From assembly GCA_937885345.1 (NCBI GenBank), contig CAKZZH010000073.1:1-22216 (forward strand): a stretch of DNA of 22,216 bases, given 5' to 3'. Below are positions 13,386-21,057 of the stretch, one piece after another. Below the pieces are notes generated by a model that saw only the letters and a list, made by a program, of their open reading frames with translations, searched no databases and had not been told where the DNA came from. The stretch is from an uncultured Lachnospiraceae bacterium (lineage in GTDB: Bacteria; Bacillota; Clostridia; Lachnospirales; Lachnospiraceae). Within the stretch, counting starts at the first letter, position 1. The number at the start of each line of letters is the position of its first letter. A program made the translations under genes and the position numbers.

Positions 13386-15488
13386 ATGGAAACAAAATCA
13401 GTACCGGAGTATTTCGGATCGCTCGTATTCGACGACCGTCAGATGAGATCGAGGCTTTCTGCCAAGGTCTACACATCACTAAGAAAAACGATCGATCAGG
13501 GAAAGAAGATCGATCCAAAGGTTGCGGAGGCAGTGGCACAGGCAATGAAGGAGTGGGCACTCGAGAAGGGAGCTACGCACTACACTCACTGGTTCCAGCC
13601 TCTTACAGGAGTAACTGCTGAGAAGCATGATTCTTTTATATCGCCTTCGCTTGATGGCAACGTGATCATGGAGTTCTCGGGTAAAGAACTTATTCAGGGC
13701 GAGCCCGATGCATCCTCATTTCCTACCGGCGGCATTCGCGCAACCTTTGAAGCCAGAGGATATACAGCGTGGGATCCCACATCGTACGCATTTATAAAAG
13801 ACAAAACACTTTGCATCCCTACCGCATTCTGTTCATACGGCGGTGAGGCACTCGACAAGAAAACACCTCTTCTTCGTTCGATGGAAGCACTTAATAAACA
13901 GGCGCTCAGGATACTTCATCTCTTCGGAAATGACAATGTTAAGAATGTAAGAACATCCGTAGGACCCGAGCAGGAATACTTCCTTATCACCAAGGAGATG
14001 TATGATAAGAGACCCGATCTTCGTTTTACCGGAAGAACACTTTACGGTTCGAGATCTCCTAAGGGACAGGAAATGGATGACCATTATTTCGGAGTTATCA
14101 AGCCCAGGGTTCAGGAATTTATGACCGATCTTAACGAAGAGCTTTGGAAGCTCGGTGTTCTTGCAAAGACTGAACATAACGAAGTTGCACCTGCTCAGCA
14201 TGAGCTTGCGCCGATCTATTCGACCACCAATATCGCAACAGACCAGAACCAGCTGATGATGGAGATCATGCAGAAAGTTGCCGCAAAGCACGGCCTTGTA
14301 TGTCTTCTTCATGAGAAGCCTTTTGCGGGCGTTAACGGAAGCGGTAAGCATAACAACTGGTCTATGGCAACCGATACAGGAATCAATCTTCTTTCACCGG
14401 GAGATACTCCTTATGAGAATGCGCAGTTCCTTCTCTTCTTGTGTGCGGTGATCAAGGCAGTAGATGATTATCAGGATCTTCTCAGGATCTCCGTTGCAAC
14501 TGCAGGTAACGATCACAGACTCGGAGCAAATGAGGCTCCTCCCGCGATCATTTCCGTATTCCTCGGAGATGAACTTTCGGCAATACTTGATGCGATCGAA
14601 CAGGATAAACCTTACAACGCTGCAGAGCAGAAGATTATGAAGCTTGGTGTTGACGTACTTCCTGCTTTTCCGAGAGACAATACGGATCGAAACAGAACTT
14701 CGCCTTTTGCTTTTACAGGGAACAAGTTCGAATTTAGAAGCCTCGGTTCTTCTAACAGTATCGCTTGTGCGAACATTATGCTTAATGCGGCTGTTGCCGA
14801 GTCACTAAAAATATACGCAGATCGTCTTGAAGGCGCGGAGGATTTTGAGAAGACACTTCATGAAATGATCCGAAAGACAATCTCCGATCATAAGAGAATC
14901 CTCTTTAACGGAAACGGTTATGACGATGCATGGGTTAAGGAAGCAACAGAGGTAAGGGGTCTCTGCAACTACCGCACCACACCCGATTGCATGCCTCATC
15001 TTCTTGATGAGAAGAATGTTAAAATGCTCACTTCTCAGGGTGTATTCACTGAGGCTGAAATGAAATCGCGTTGTGACATCATGCTGGAGAATTATTGCAA
15101 GCAGGTTCGCATCGAGGCAAACACCATGATCGATATGGCCAACAAACAGATTTTACCGGCTATCGAATGCTATGCCGACAAGCTTTCAAGATGCGTGAGC
15201 GCTAAGAAAGCAATTGCCGCCGGTCTTGCGTGCAATTATGAAAGCGCCGTTGTATCAAGGCTTTCGGTGCTCGCCGATCAGATATATGAGAGAAGTAATG
15301 AGCTTGCAAAGGCAATTCTTAAGCTTGAGGATGCTGCAAACATCATTGAAGAGAGCGCTGCGATCCGTGACACGCTTCTTCCCAAAATGGGAGAACTCAG
15401 AAGCGCAGCAGATGAGGCGGAAACGCTTGTATCATCGGAGTGCTGGCCTTTCCCTTCATACGGTGATCTTCTCTTCGGAGTAAGGTAA
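13386..15488 (+). CDS. glnN: glutamine synthetase, class III
   Basis: A 700-residue type III glutamine synthetase (GlnN), the large form known from Bacteroides, cyanobacteria and many Clostridia. Family motifs include FPTGGIRATFEARGYTAWD, VGPEQEYFLI, HNEVAPAQHELAP, FAGVNGSGKHNNWS, AGNDHRLGANEAPPAI and NRTSPFAFTGNKFEFR. The family forms dodecamers and makes glutamine from glutamate, ammonium and ATP. ATG 13386 is chosen because AAGGAGG (13371-13377) lies eight bases upstream; the frame is open for 20 more codons into the leader hairpin, which is not coding. It has its own promoter and attenuator leader. With glnA 0.8 kb away, the locus encodes two glutamine synthetases of different classes. 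Confidence 0.96.
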   Translation: METKSVPEYFGSLVFDDRQMRSRLSAKVYTSLRKTIDQGKKIDPKVAEAVAQAMKEWALEKGATHYTHWFQPLTGVTAEKHDSFISPSLDGNVIMEFSGKELIQGEPDASSFPTGGIRATFEARGYTAWDPTSYAFIKDKTLCIPTAFCSYGGEALDKKTPLLRSMEALNKQALRILHLFGNDNVKNVRTSVGPEQEYFLITKEMYDKRPDLRFTGRTLYGSRSPKGQEMDDHYFGVIKPRVQEFMTDLNEELWKLGVLAKTEHNEVAPAQHELAPIYSTTNIATDQNQLMMEIMQKVAAKHGLVCLLHEKPFAGVNGSGKHNNWSMATDTGINLLSPGDTPYENAQFLLFLCAVIKAVDDYQDLLRISVATAGNDHRLGANEAPPAIISVFLGDELSAILDAIEQDKPYNAAEQKIMKLGVDVLPAFPRDNTDRNRTSPFAFTGNKFEFRSLGSSNSIACANIMLNAAVAESLKIYADRLEGAEDFEKTLHEMIRKTISDHKRILFNGNGYDDAWVKEATEVRGLCNYRTTPDCMPHLLDEKNVKMLTSQGVFTEAEMKSRCDIMLENYCKQVRIEANTMIDMANKQILPAIECYADKLSRCVSAKKAIAAGLACNYESAVVSRLSVLADQIYERSNELAKAILKLEDAANIIEESAAIRDTLLPKMGELRSAADEAETLVSSECWPFPSYGDLLFGVR

Positions 15489-15504
15489 TCCATATAAAAC
15501 ACAG

Positions 15505-15533
15505 TCGCTGCGGACCGTAGTGGTTCGCAGCGA
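15505..15533 (+). other. strong 12-bp hairpin without U-tract between glnN and pyrG
   Basis: TCGCTGCGGACC (15505-15516) pairs with GGTTCGCAGCGA (15522-15533) over 12 bases with one G.U, loop GTAGT. The following TGATAATTAAAGG is not a U-tract, so this is not a standard terminator. It may protect the glnN 3' end or be a leader element of pyrG. The sequence lacks the hexaloop of the nitrogen leaders. No convincing pyrG promoter was seen (TATAAA at 15494 has no good -35). Confidence 0.55.
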
Positions 15534-15570
15534 TGATAATTAAAGGAACAGATTTATAGGTGAGGATAAA

Positions 15571-17211
15571 ATGGCAAAATATATTTTCGTGACCGGAGGC
15601 GTTGTTTCCGGACTTGGTAAAGGAATAACAGCAGCATCGCTTGGACGACTTCTTAAAATGCGTGGTATACGTGTGGCTTCGCAGAAGCTTGATCCGTATA
15701 TGAATGTGGATCCCGGGACCATGAGCCCTTTTCAGCACGGAGAGGTTTTCGTAACGGATGACGGTGCGGAGACTGATCTCGACCTCGGACATTACGAGAG
15801 ATTCATAGATGAGAATCTTACTCATTATTCGAATCTTACGAGCGGTAAAGTATATTGGAATGTCTTGAACCGCGAGCGTAAGGGTGAGTACCTCGGACAG
15901 ACGGTTCAGGTGATCCCGCATGTAACCGATGAGATCAAGCATTTTATATATATGGGCGCAAACAAGTCTGGTGCGGATGTTCTTATTACCGAGATCGGAG
16001 GAACGATCGGTGATATCGAAGGACAGCCTTTTATCGAGGCGATACGTCAGATCTCGCTCGAGCAGGGTAAAGAAAATTGCCTTTTTATTCATGTAACGCT
16101 GGTGCCTTATCTGAGCGGTTCGAATGAGCACAAATCCAAGCCCACGCAGCATTCAGTTAAGGAGCTTCAGGCGCTTGGTATTCATCCGGACATTATCGTC
16201 ACTCGAGTTGACATCCCGCTTGAACAGAGCATTAAGGATAAAATCGCCCTTTTCTGCAATGTCAAAAAGGATTGTGTTATAGAGAACGATACGATGGATT
16301 GTCTCTACGAGGCGCCGCTTATGCTTCATCAAAACGGTCTTGATAAGGTGGTCTGCAGGGAACTTGGGCTTGACGGAGAACTTACAGGACTTAGTAAATG
16401 GGAGGATATGGTCAAGAGAATCCATAATCTCTCGAAGCATACAAGAGTCGCAATTGTCGGAAAATACGTGGGTCTGCACGATTCATATCTTTCCGTACGT
16501 GAGGCGCTTTATCATGGGGGATACGAAAATGATGCGCAGGTGGAGGTGCTCTGGATAGATTCAGAGCATCTTACCAGAGAGAATATTGAAGAGGAACTTG
16601 AAAGCGCCGACGGAATACTTGTTCCCGGCGGTTTTGGAGATCGCGGGATCGAAGGAATGATCCTTGCCTGCAAATATGCGAGAGAAAAAAATATTCCGTA
16701 TTTGGGAATCTGCCTTGGAATGCAGATCTCGGTTATCGAGTATGCAAGAAATGTACTTGGACTTGAGGATGCAAACAGCAGGGAGTTTGACGAGAACGGC
16801 AAGAACTGCGTTATCGATCTTATGGAAGAGCAGATAGCCGTCCTTCGTAAAGGTGGTACCATGAGGCTCGGTGCATATCCCTGTAAATTATATGAGGGCA
16901 CCCTTCTTATGCAGGCATATGATTCACCGGAAATATCGGAACGTCACAGACATAGATTTGAGTATAACAATTTATATAGAGAGAGGCTTGAAGAGGCCGG
17001 CCTTAAGGTGTGCGGAACCTCACCGGACGGCAGTCTTGTTGAAGCCGTGGAAGCTTCGGGCAACCGTTTCCATCTCGGGGTTCAGTTCCATCCCGAGTTC
17101 AAGTCTCGCCCCGACAAAGCTCACCCGCTTTTCAGGGAATTTATAAAAGCATCGCTTGAAGGCGCCGCTGCAAATATGCAGAACGGGAGGCATGCAGATG
17201 TCAATTCATGA
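15571..17211 (+). CDS. pyrG: CTP synthase (glutamine hydrolysing)
   Basis: A 546-residue CTP synthetase that converts UTP to CTP using ATP and glutamine nitrogen. The amidoligase domain (about 1-270) begins with the P-loop GGVVSGLGKG and has QKLDPYMNVDPGTMSPFQHGE and ITEIGGTIGDIE. The class I glutamine amidotransferase domain (about 290-535) has PGGFGDRG, nucleophile Cys381 (GICLGMQ), and His507/Glu509 (QFHPEF). Length is normal. AGGTGAGG lies five bases before ATG 15571. The stop codon overlaps the start of purF by 14 bases, so the two are probably translated from one mRNA. The CTP-sensing leader with an initial G-run known from Bacillus pyrG was not found. Confidence 0.97.
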   Translation: MAKYIFVTGGVVSGLGKGITAASLGRLLKMRGIRVASQKLDPYMNVDPGTMSPFQHGEVFVTDDGAETDLDLGHYERFIDENLTHYSNLTSGKVYWNVLNRERKGEYLGQTVQVIPHVTDEIKHFIYMGANKSGADVLITEIGGTIGDIEGQPFIEAIRQISLEQGKENCLFIHVTLVPYLSGSNEHKSKPTQHSVKELQALGIHPDIIVTRVDIPLEQSIKDKIALFCNVKKDCVIENDTMDCLYEAPLMLHQNGLDKVVCRELGLDGELTGLSKWEDMVKRIHNLSKHTRVAIVGKYVGLHDSYLSVREALYHGGYENDAQVEVLWIDSEHLTRENIEEELESADGILVPGGFGDRGIEGMILACKYAREKNIPYLGICLGMQISVIEYARNVLGLEDANSREFDENGKNCVIDLMEEQIAVLRKGGTMRLGAYPCKLYEGTLLMQAYDSPEISERHRHRFEYNNLYRERLEEAGLKVCGTSPDGSLVEAVEASGNRFHLGVQFHPEFKSRPDKAHPLFREFIKASLEGAAANMQNGRHADVNS

Positions 17212-18631
17212 AGAGTGCGGAGTCTTCGGGGTAATAGGAAATCCGAATTCTGATATTGCAAGGGATGTCTATCATGGTCTGTATGCGCTCCAACACAGAG
17301 GTCAGGAAAGCTGCGGAATAGTGGTCAATGACGACGGTGTATTTGCGTCGCATAAAGACCTGGGGCTCGTGGGCGAAGTCTTTTCGGAGAATATTTTATC
17401 TTCGCTTCCCGGAGGAAGGATGGCGATCGGTCATGTCAGATACGGCACAACAGGAGGCAATACCGTCAGCAATATTCAGCCTATGGTCGTCAGTCATCAA
17501 AAAGGAAATCTTGCGCTGGCGCACAACGGCAACCTCACCAATTCGCTGGTCCTTCGTGACCGCCTTGAACTCTCGGGGGCTATTTTCCACTCGACGAGCG
17601 ACACCGAGACCATATGCTACATGATAACGAGAGAGCGCCTCAAATGCGCGAGCATCGAGCAGGCAGTCCTTTCCGCGGTAAAATATCTTAAAGGCGCATA
17701 CAGTCTCGTAATGATGTCGGCAACCAAACTTTTGGCAGTTCGCGATCCGATGGGATTCAGACCGCTTTGTTATGGTAGAAGAGAGGATGGAAGCTACGTT
17801 GTTGCGTCGGAGAGCTGTGCGCTCGATGCAGTGGGAGCACATTTTATAAGGGATGTGCTGCCGGGTGAAATGATCGTGTTTACGATGAATGACGTTGAGT
17901 CCGGTGCGGGGCCGGTCTCGTATACGGAGAACTGCCGTGATCACAGGACGCCGTGCATCTTTGAATATATATATTTTGCCAGGTCGGACTCGATGATCGA
18001 TTCGGTTTCGGTGCATGATACCAGAGTCAGAGCCGGTAAGATCCTTGCAAGAGAGTATCCCGTTGAAGCGGACGTAGTTGTCGGAGTGCCTGATTCAGGG
18101 CTTGATGCGGCCATCGGGTATTCGATTCAAAGCGGCATCCCGTATGAGATCGGACTTGTTAAGAATAAATATGTGGGCAGGAGTTTTATCGCACCATCGC
18201 AGCAGCAGAGAACCGATACCGTCAGGATAAAGCTCAGTCCTGTAAGAAGCGTTTTAAGCGGCAAGCGTGTTGTACTGATAGATGACTCGATCGTAAGAGG
18301 TACGACGAGTAAGAGGATCATTAATATCCTGAGGGAAGCGGGGGCGTCGGAGATACATCTTCGAATATCATCACCGCCTTTCAGACATCCCTGTTTCTAC
18401 GGTGTTGACGTGGATTCAGAGGACAATCTTATCGCAAATCATCATTCGACGGAGGAGATTGCGAAGATGATCGGAGCTGATTCTCTGGGTTTTTTGCCGA
18501 TAGATGACCTTGGCGAAATGAGCGGATGTGCTTCGTATTGCAGCGCCTGCTTTGACGGCAATTATCCGACGGCGGTTCCAACGGATGCCCGCAAGGACAG
18601 GTTTGAGAGGAAACTTTCACAGAAAGAGTAA
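17198..18631 (+). CDS. purF: amidophosphoribosyltransferase (PurF)
   Basis: A 477-residue glutamine-PRPP amidotransferase, first enzyme of de novo purine synthesis. After a 6-residue propeptide, Cys7 (EECGVFG) is the N-terminal nucleophile of the class II glutaminase domain, followed by HGLYALQHRGQES and GHVRYGTTG. The phosphoribosyltransferase domain carries the PRPP loop VVLIDDSIVRGTTSK (about 358-372). Four cysteines matching the [4Fe-4S] ligands of the Bacillus enzyme are present (TPCIFEY, RHPCFYG and CASYCSAC). ATG 17198 is preferred to ATG 17192 because GGGAGG (17185-17190) lies seven bases upstream and it gives the short propeptide. It overlaps pyrG. The 72 bases up to the convergent gene show no clear terminator. 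Confidence 0.96.
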   Translation: MSIHEECGVFGVIGNPNSDIARDVYHGLYALQHRGQESCGIVVNDDGVFASHKDLGLVGEVFSENILSSLPGGRMAIGHVRYGTTGGNTVSNIQPMVVSHQKGNLALAHNGNLTNSLVLRDRLELSGAIFHSTSDTETICYMITRERLKCASIEQAVLSAVKYLKGAYSLVMMSATKLLAVRDPMGFRPLCYGRREDGSYVVASESCALDAVGAHFIRDVLPGEMIVFTMNDVESGAGPVSYTENCRDHRTPCIFEYIYFARSDSMIDSVSVHDTRVRAGKILAREYPVEADVVVGVPDSGLDAAIGYSIQSGIPYEIGLVKNKYVGRSFIAPSQQQRTDTVRIKLSPVRSVLSGKRVVLIDDSIVRGTTSKRIINILREAGASEIHLRISSPPFRHPCFYGVDVDSEDNLIANHHSTEEIAKMIGADSLGFLPIDDLGEMSGCASYCSACFDGNYPTAVPTDARKDRFERKLSQKE

Positions 18632-18703
18632 AGAGTAGGGCGGACAGAATTGTCAAGGACCATTGCCCGGACGCGTGACCGTGGACTTAAAAGGAAATAC
18701 CGT

Positions 18704-19405
18704 TCAAGCGCGAGGGGAGCCGCACTCACGGCAAAATCTTCCTGTATTATCTTTATAACCGCAGTTCGGACAGATCCAATCGCCTGAGACAGCTGCCTGA
18801 GCGGCGGACGGTTCGGGTGCGCCTGAGACAGCTAAGGGATTGGGATCTCCGGTACCCTGCATCATCATTGTGGCAAACTCACCCATTCCCATTCCCATAC
18901 CCATTCCTGTCTGACTTTTCAAGACTTTGGTTTCCAAAGCAGTGCCTTCTATCCCACAAGTCTGCAAACGTGAAAGCAGCCTGCTGAGCCTGTCCTCCTT
19001 GCCGTTCTGTCTTACAGCTTTGCAATCGATGCTTTTATATTCCTTGCGATAGGACTGCGATACAGGTACACGCAGACACAAGCTGAGAGTTTCATCGGAG
19101 GAAACATCGGTGATCATATATTCCTGCACATATTTCAAGTCACACAGCTCCAGCAGGTCATCCTGCTCTACTATTTCAGACAGCTCTGAGAACACCCGCA
19201 TATCAAGTTTTCGCGTGCTGATCGTTGTATTATCTGCAAATGCCAGTTTATCGGCACGCATAAAAAGTGCGTGATCTTCTTTCAGATACAGCGAGAGAGT
19301 GGTGTTGCTATTGGAGTTCATCATCATACCTGATGATGTCCTTGACCATGAGATCCAATCTAAAATCAAATCGGATTGTGAGATGTTATTCTGTTCGTTT
19401 TGCAT
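18704..19405 (-). CDS. uncharacterised protein with Met-Gly repeat and C-terminal zinc ribbon
   Basis: A 233-residue protein of unknown function. Residues 1 to about 160 are a mixed alpha/beta region I do not recognise, with no signal peptide or membrane segment. A flexible stretch follows containing (GM)4GEF near 169-179 and an Ala/Pro-rich linker. The last ~25 residues are a zinc ribbon with two Cys pairs (WICPNCG and FCRECGS). The same Gly-Met tract plus zinc ribbon ending occurs in bacterial SPFH/virion-core-like proteins, but the N-terminal part here does not look like an SPFH domain. AAGGAAGTG precedes the start. It is last in a minus-strand set of four small genes, converging on purF. 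Confidence 0.75.
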   Translation of the reverse strand: MQNEQNNISQSDLILDWISWSRTSSGMMMNSNSNTTLSLYLKEDHALFMRADKLAFADNTTISTRKLDMRVFSELSEIVEQDDLLELCDLKYVQEYMITDVSSDETLSLCLRVPVSQSYRKEYKSIDCKAVRQNGKEDRLSRLLSRLQTCGIEGTALETKVLKSQTGMGMGMGMGEFATMMMQGTGDPNPLAVSGAPEPSAAQAAVSGDWICPNCGYKDNTGRFCRECGSPRA

Positions 19406-19546
19406 GATATCACTTCCTTACAGAGCTTGTTACGGTACGGGGCGGCGTCACTACTTAATTCTGAAATTAATAATGTGAAACGGTTATTCCTTGGTGAGCC
19501 GGAATGTTTCAAGCTCGATACCGTCTGATGTCTCTTTGATCTCTTT

Positions 19547-19906
19547 TCACGAAGAGACCTCTTCGCCAAGGACTTCACCCTTTACACCTGTGTCTAAGAA
19601 AAATCTGCCGTTTTCTTCTTTCCACGCCTTTTCTTCCATTAAGATCGTGTCCTCACCGCAGAGCTGTATCGCACCCTCTGCGACGGCGGCATCGATCTCC
19701 TCTTTCGAGGTATCTGCCGGGATAGGCATTACAACCGAAACCTTTCCGTCCTCAGAAAAGATATAGCTGTATGCGAGCGATTCCTTCAGATAGTCTTCTG
19801 CGTTCTCGTCTGCCATGATCTCGGCGGCTGTGCGCCATTCGAGCGAAGATGTCCGGCTGTTGAACGCCATTATCGCTGTGACATTCCATTTTCCTATTAT
19901 ATCCAT
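19547..19906 (-). CDS. small GxW lipocalin-like protein, paralogue of next gene, probably cut short by in-frame UGA
   Basis: A 119-residue protein starting MDIIGKWNVTAI; AAGGAGG lies just upstream, and codons before this ATG are the duplicated 3' end of another gene. It is a paralogue of the gene at 19975-20340: both begin MDIIGxW and contain a (I/L)FxEDGK segment and a WKEE/WEEKEGR(L)FF segment. The early GxW and alternating strands resemble a lipocalin-type barrel, which is inference. The frame stops at TGA after EEVSS but continues without interruption to TAA at 19484-19486, reading KEIKE then DGIELETFRLTKE, which aligns with the paralogue's last strand (DGFIIFDMYKIRKV). The last strand therefore seems lost by a nonsense mutation, or is made by read-through. 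Confidence 0.7.
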   Translation of the reverse strand: MDIIGKWNVTAIMAFNSRTSSLEWRTAAEIMADENAEDYLKESLAYSYIFSEDGKVSVVMPIPADTSKEEIDAAVAEGAIQLCGEDTILMEEKAWKEENGRFFLDTGVKGEVLGEEVSS

Positions 19907-19911
19907 AAAAA

Positions 19912-19944
19912 CCTCCTTACGCCCAAGGGTCTGCGCTCTCGGGC
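19912..19944 (-). repeat. direct repeat copy 2: duplicated 3' end of the DUF6935-like gene
   Basis: 33 bases match 20345-20377 with one difference. In the upstream gene this stretch encodes the C-terminal PESADPWA plus stop and the ribosome site. Here it is a non-coding remnant in front of the paralogue, marking a tandem duplication with a period of about 433 bases. Confidence 0.85.
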
Positions 19945-19974
19945 AATCATACAGAAAAAACAGCACACGCTCTT

Positions 19975-20340
19975 TTATACTTTCCTGATCTTATACATAT
20001 CGAAGATGATAAATCCGTCTCCGTCCGGAACTATCTCGGTCTGACCGTTACCTTCTGCCGCAAAAAACAGCCTGCCTTCTTTCTCTTCCCAATCGGCTTT
20101 ATGTCCGATAACATAATTTTCATCGTATTTTTCATATTTATTTTCTTTATCGTACTCTTCGGGCATAAGCTGCAGCATCTTTCCGTCTTCTCCGAACAGA
20201 TACATATTTTGTGCCATAGCCTTCTGCATCGGGTGTATGCTGTCATCTGCAAGTATGTCTTCGACCTTTCGCCATGTCTGATTAAAGTCCATATCCATGA
20301 CATTAGCCTCTGTTATCTTCCAAAGTCCTATAATATCCAT
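19975..20340 (-). CDS. small GxW lipocalin-like protein, full-length paralogue
   Basis: A 121-residue protein starting MDIIGLWKITEA. It is acidic, with alternating hydrophobic segments (LFGEDGKMLQLMP, GRLFFAAEG, DGFIIFDMYKI) and no membrane segment or cysteine. The GxW near the N-terminus and beta-rich pattern suggest a small lipocalin-like barrel, but I do not recognise the family and assign no function. The ribosome site AAGGAGGG overlaps the stop codon of the upstream gene, so the two are translationally linked. It is probably the parent of the downstream paralogue. Confidence 0.8.
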   Translation of the reverse strand: MDIIGLWKITEANVMDMDFNQTWRKVEDILADDSIHPMQKAMAQNMYLFGEDGKMLQLMPEEYDKENKYEKYDENYVIGHKADWEEKEGRLFFAAEGNGQTEIVPDGDGFIIFDMYKIRKV

Positions 20341-20344
20341 AAGC

Positions 20345-20377
20345 CCTCCTTATGCCCAAGGGTCTGCGCTCTCGGGC
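20345..20377 (-). repeat. direct repeat copy 1: 3' end of the DUF6935-like gene plus ribosome site
   Basis: The original copy of the 33-base repeat, coding for the last eight residues and stop of the upstream gene and the ribosome site of the paralogue that follows. Similarity to the second copy continues into the first codons (MDIIG) of both paralogues. Confidence 0.85.
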
Positions 20378-20910
20378 TGTCTTATGTCAGAGAGCAGGAA
20401 TTGCTCCCAAAGATACCATTTGCCGTCCTTTGCCTGCCTGAGCTGCACATATCTCGGCGAATCGGCACCGCCTGACTTTATGAACAGCTTTGCGTAGCCC
20501 TGTTCCTGATAGGAATACGGGTTTTCGGACACCCTGACGGTGTACGGCTCGGCAGGTTTGTAGTCATTGGCAGGGGTCGCTCCCGTAAAATACGAGCGCG
20601 GAACATAGTCCTTGTCCATAAAGCGGTCACGCAGGAATTGCTTCTCATACGCGGAAAGCTGCTGCGGTCCTTTGAGGAAACCGAGCATATCGAGCGACAG
20701 CTCAGCATTCTGCGGATAAAAGCAAAGCGCGAGGACTGTCATTGCCGCCGTGTCAAATGGCGTCGAAAGCGATGCCTGAGTGAGTGCCTTGAATTCTTCG
20801 AGCGTGTCGGGCAGTTTCGGAAATACGACATCCACGGTCTTGCCGGAGGCTGTCGAAATGCTGCTGCCCGCCTGCTCAGCAGCTTGTTTCAGTTTGTCAA
20901 ATAATCCCAT
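20350..20910 (-). CDS. DUF6935-like protein of unknown function
   Basis: A 186-residue protein beginning MGLFDKLKQAAEQAGSS, an amphipathic lysine-rich N-terminus, followed by FPKLPDTLEEF, TPFDTAAMTVLALC, FLKGPQQLS and FLRDRFMDKDYVPRSYF, and ending GGADSPRYVQLRQ, WYLWEQFL and DIRQPESADPWA. This pattern resembles a family I recall as DUF6935, common in Ruminococcus and relatives; the name is from memory. It probably acts in the cytoplasm, role unknown. The start at 20910 has AAGGAGAA upstream; earlier in-frame codons lack a ribosome site. It is first of a four-gene set. The 120 bases before it contain TTGACG (minus strand, near 20993) but no good matching -10. Confidence 0.78.
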   Translation of the reverse strand: MGLFDKLKQAAEQAGSSISTASGKTVDVVFPKLPDTLEEFKALTQASLSTPFDTAAMTVLALCFYPQNAELSLDMLGFLKGPQQLSAYEKQFLRDRFMDKDYVPRSYFTGATPANDYKPAEPYTVRVSENPYSYQEQGYAKLFIKSGGADSPRYVQLRQAKDGKWYLWEQFLLSDIRQPESADPWA

Positions 20911-21020
20911 AGTGTTCTCCTTTTTTTTCATTATTTGTATCAATGTATCACACGGCAGTAAGTTACACATGACCCAAACGGCACATTTTTACGTCAAAAA
21001 ACTTTCAACATTTTTGTTTA

Positions 21021-21050
21021 TAATTAACAAACGACCGGCTTTCACCGGTC
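21021..21050 (-). terminator. intrinsic terminator of the kinase-regulator operon
   Basis: On the minus strand, GACCGG (21050-21045), loop TGAAAG and CCGGTC (21038-21033) form a 6-bp GC-rich hairpin followed by GTTTGTTAATTAT. It lies eight bases after the response-regulator stop codon and separates the two-component genes from the four small genes downstream. Confidence 0.75.
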
Positions 21051-21057
21051 ATCTGCC

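Noticed and set aside
15489..15570. CTP-sensing attenuator of pyrG as in Bacillus
   Set aside because: No start-site G-run with GGGC and no terminator with a U-tract precedes the ribosome site.
19366..19578. 70-residue minus-strand ORF between the zinc-ribbon gene and the GxW paralogue
   Set aside because: It reads the same DNA as the paralogue's C-terminal extension in another frame and has no ribosome site or recognisable sequence.
20911..21020. Promoter for the DUF6935-like gene set
   Set aside because: On the minus strand TTGACG is followed at 17 bases only by GGTCAT, and TTACTG-N16-TACAAA is no better than chance; neither is reported as a feature.
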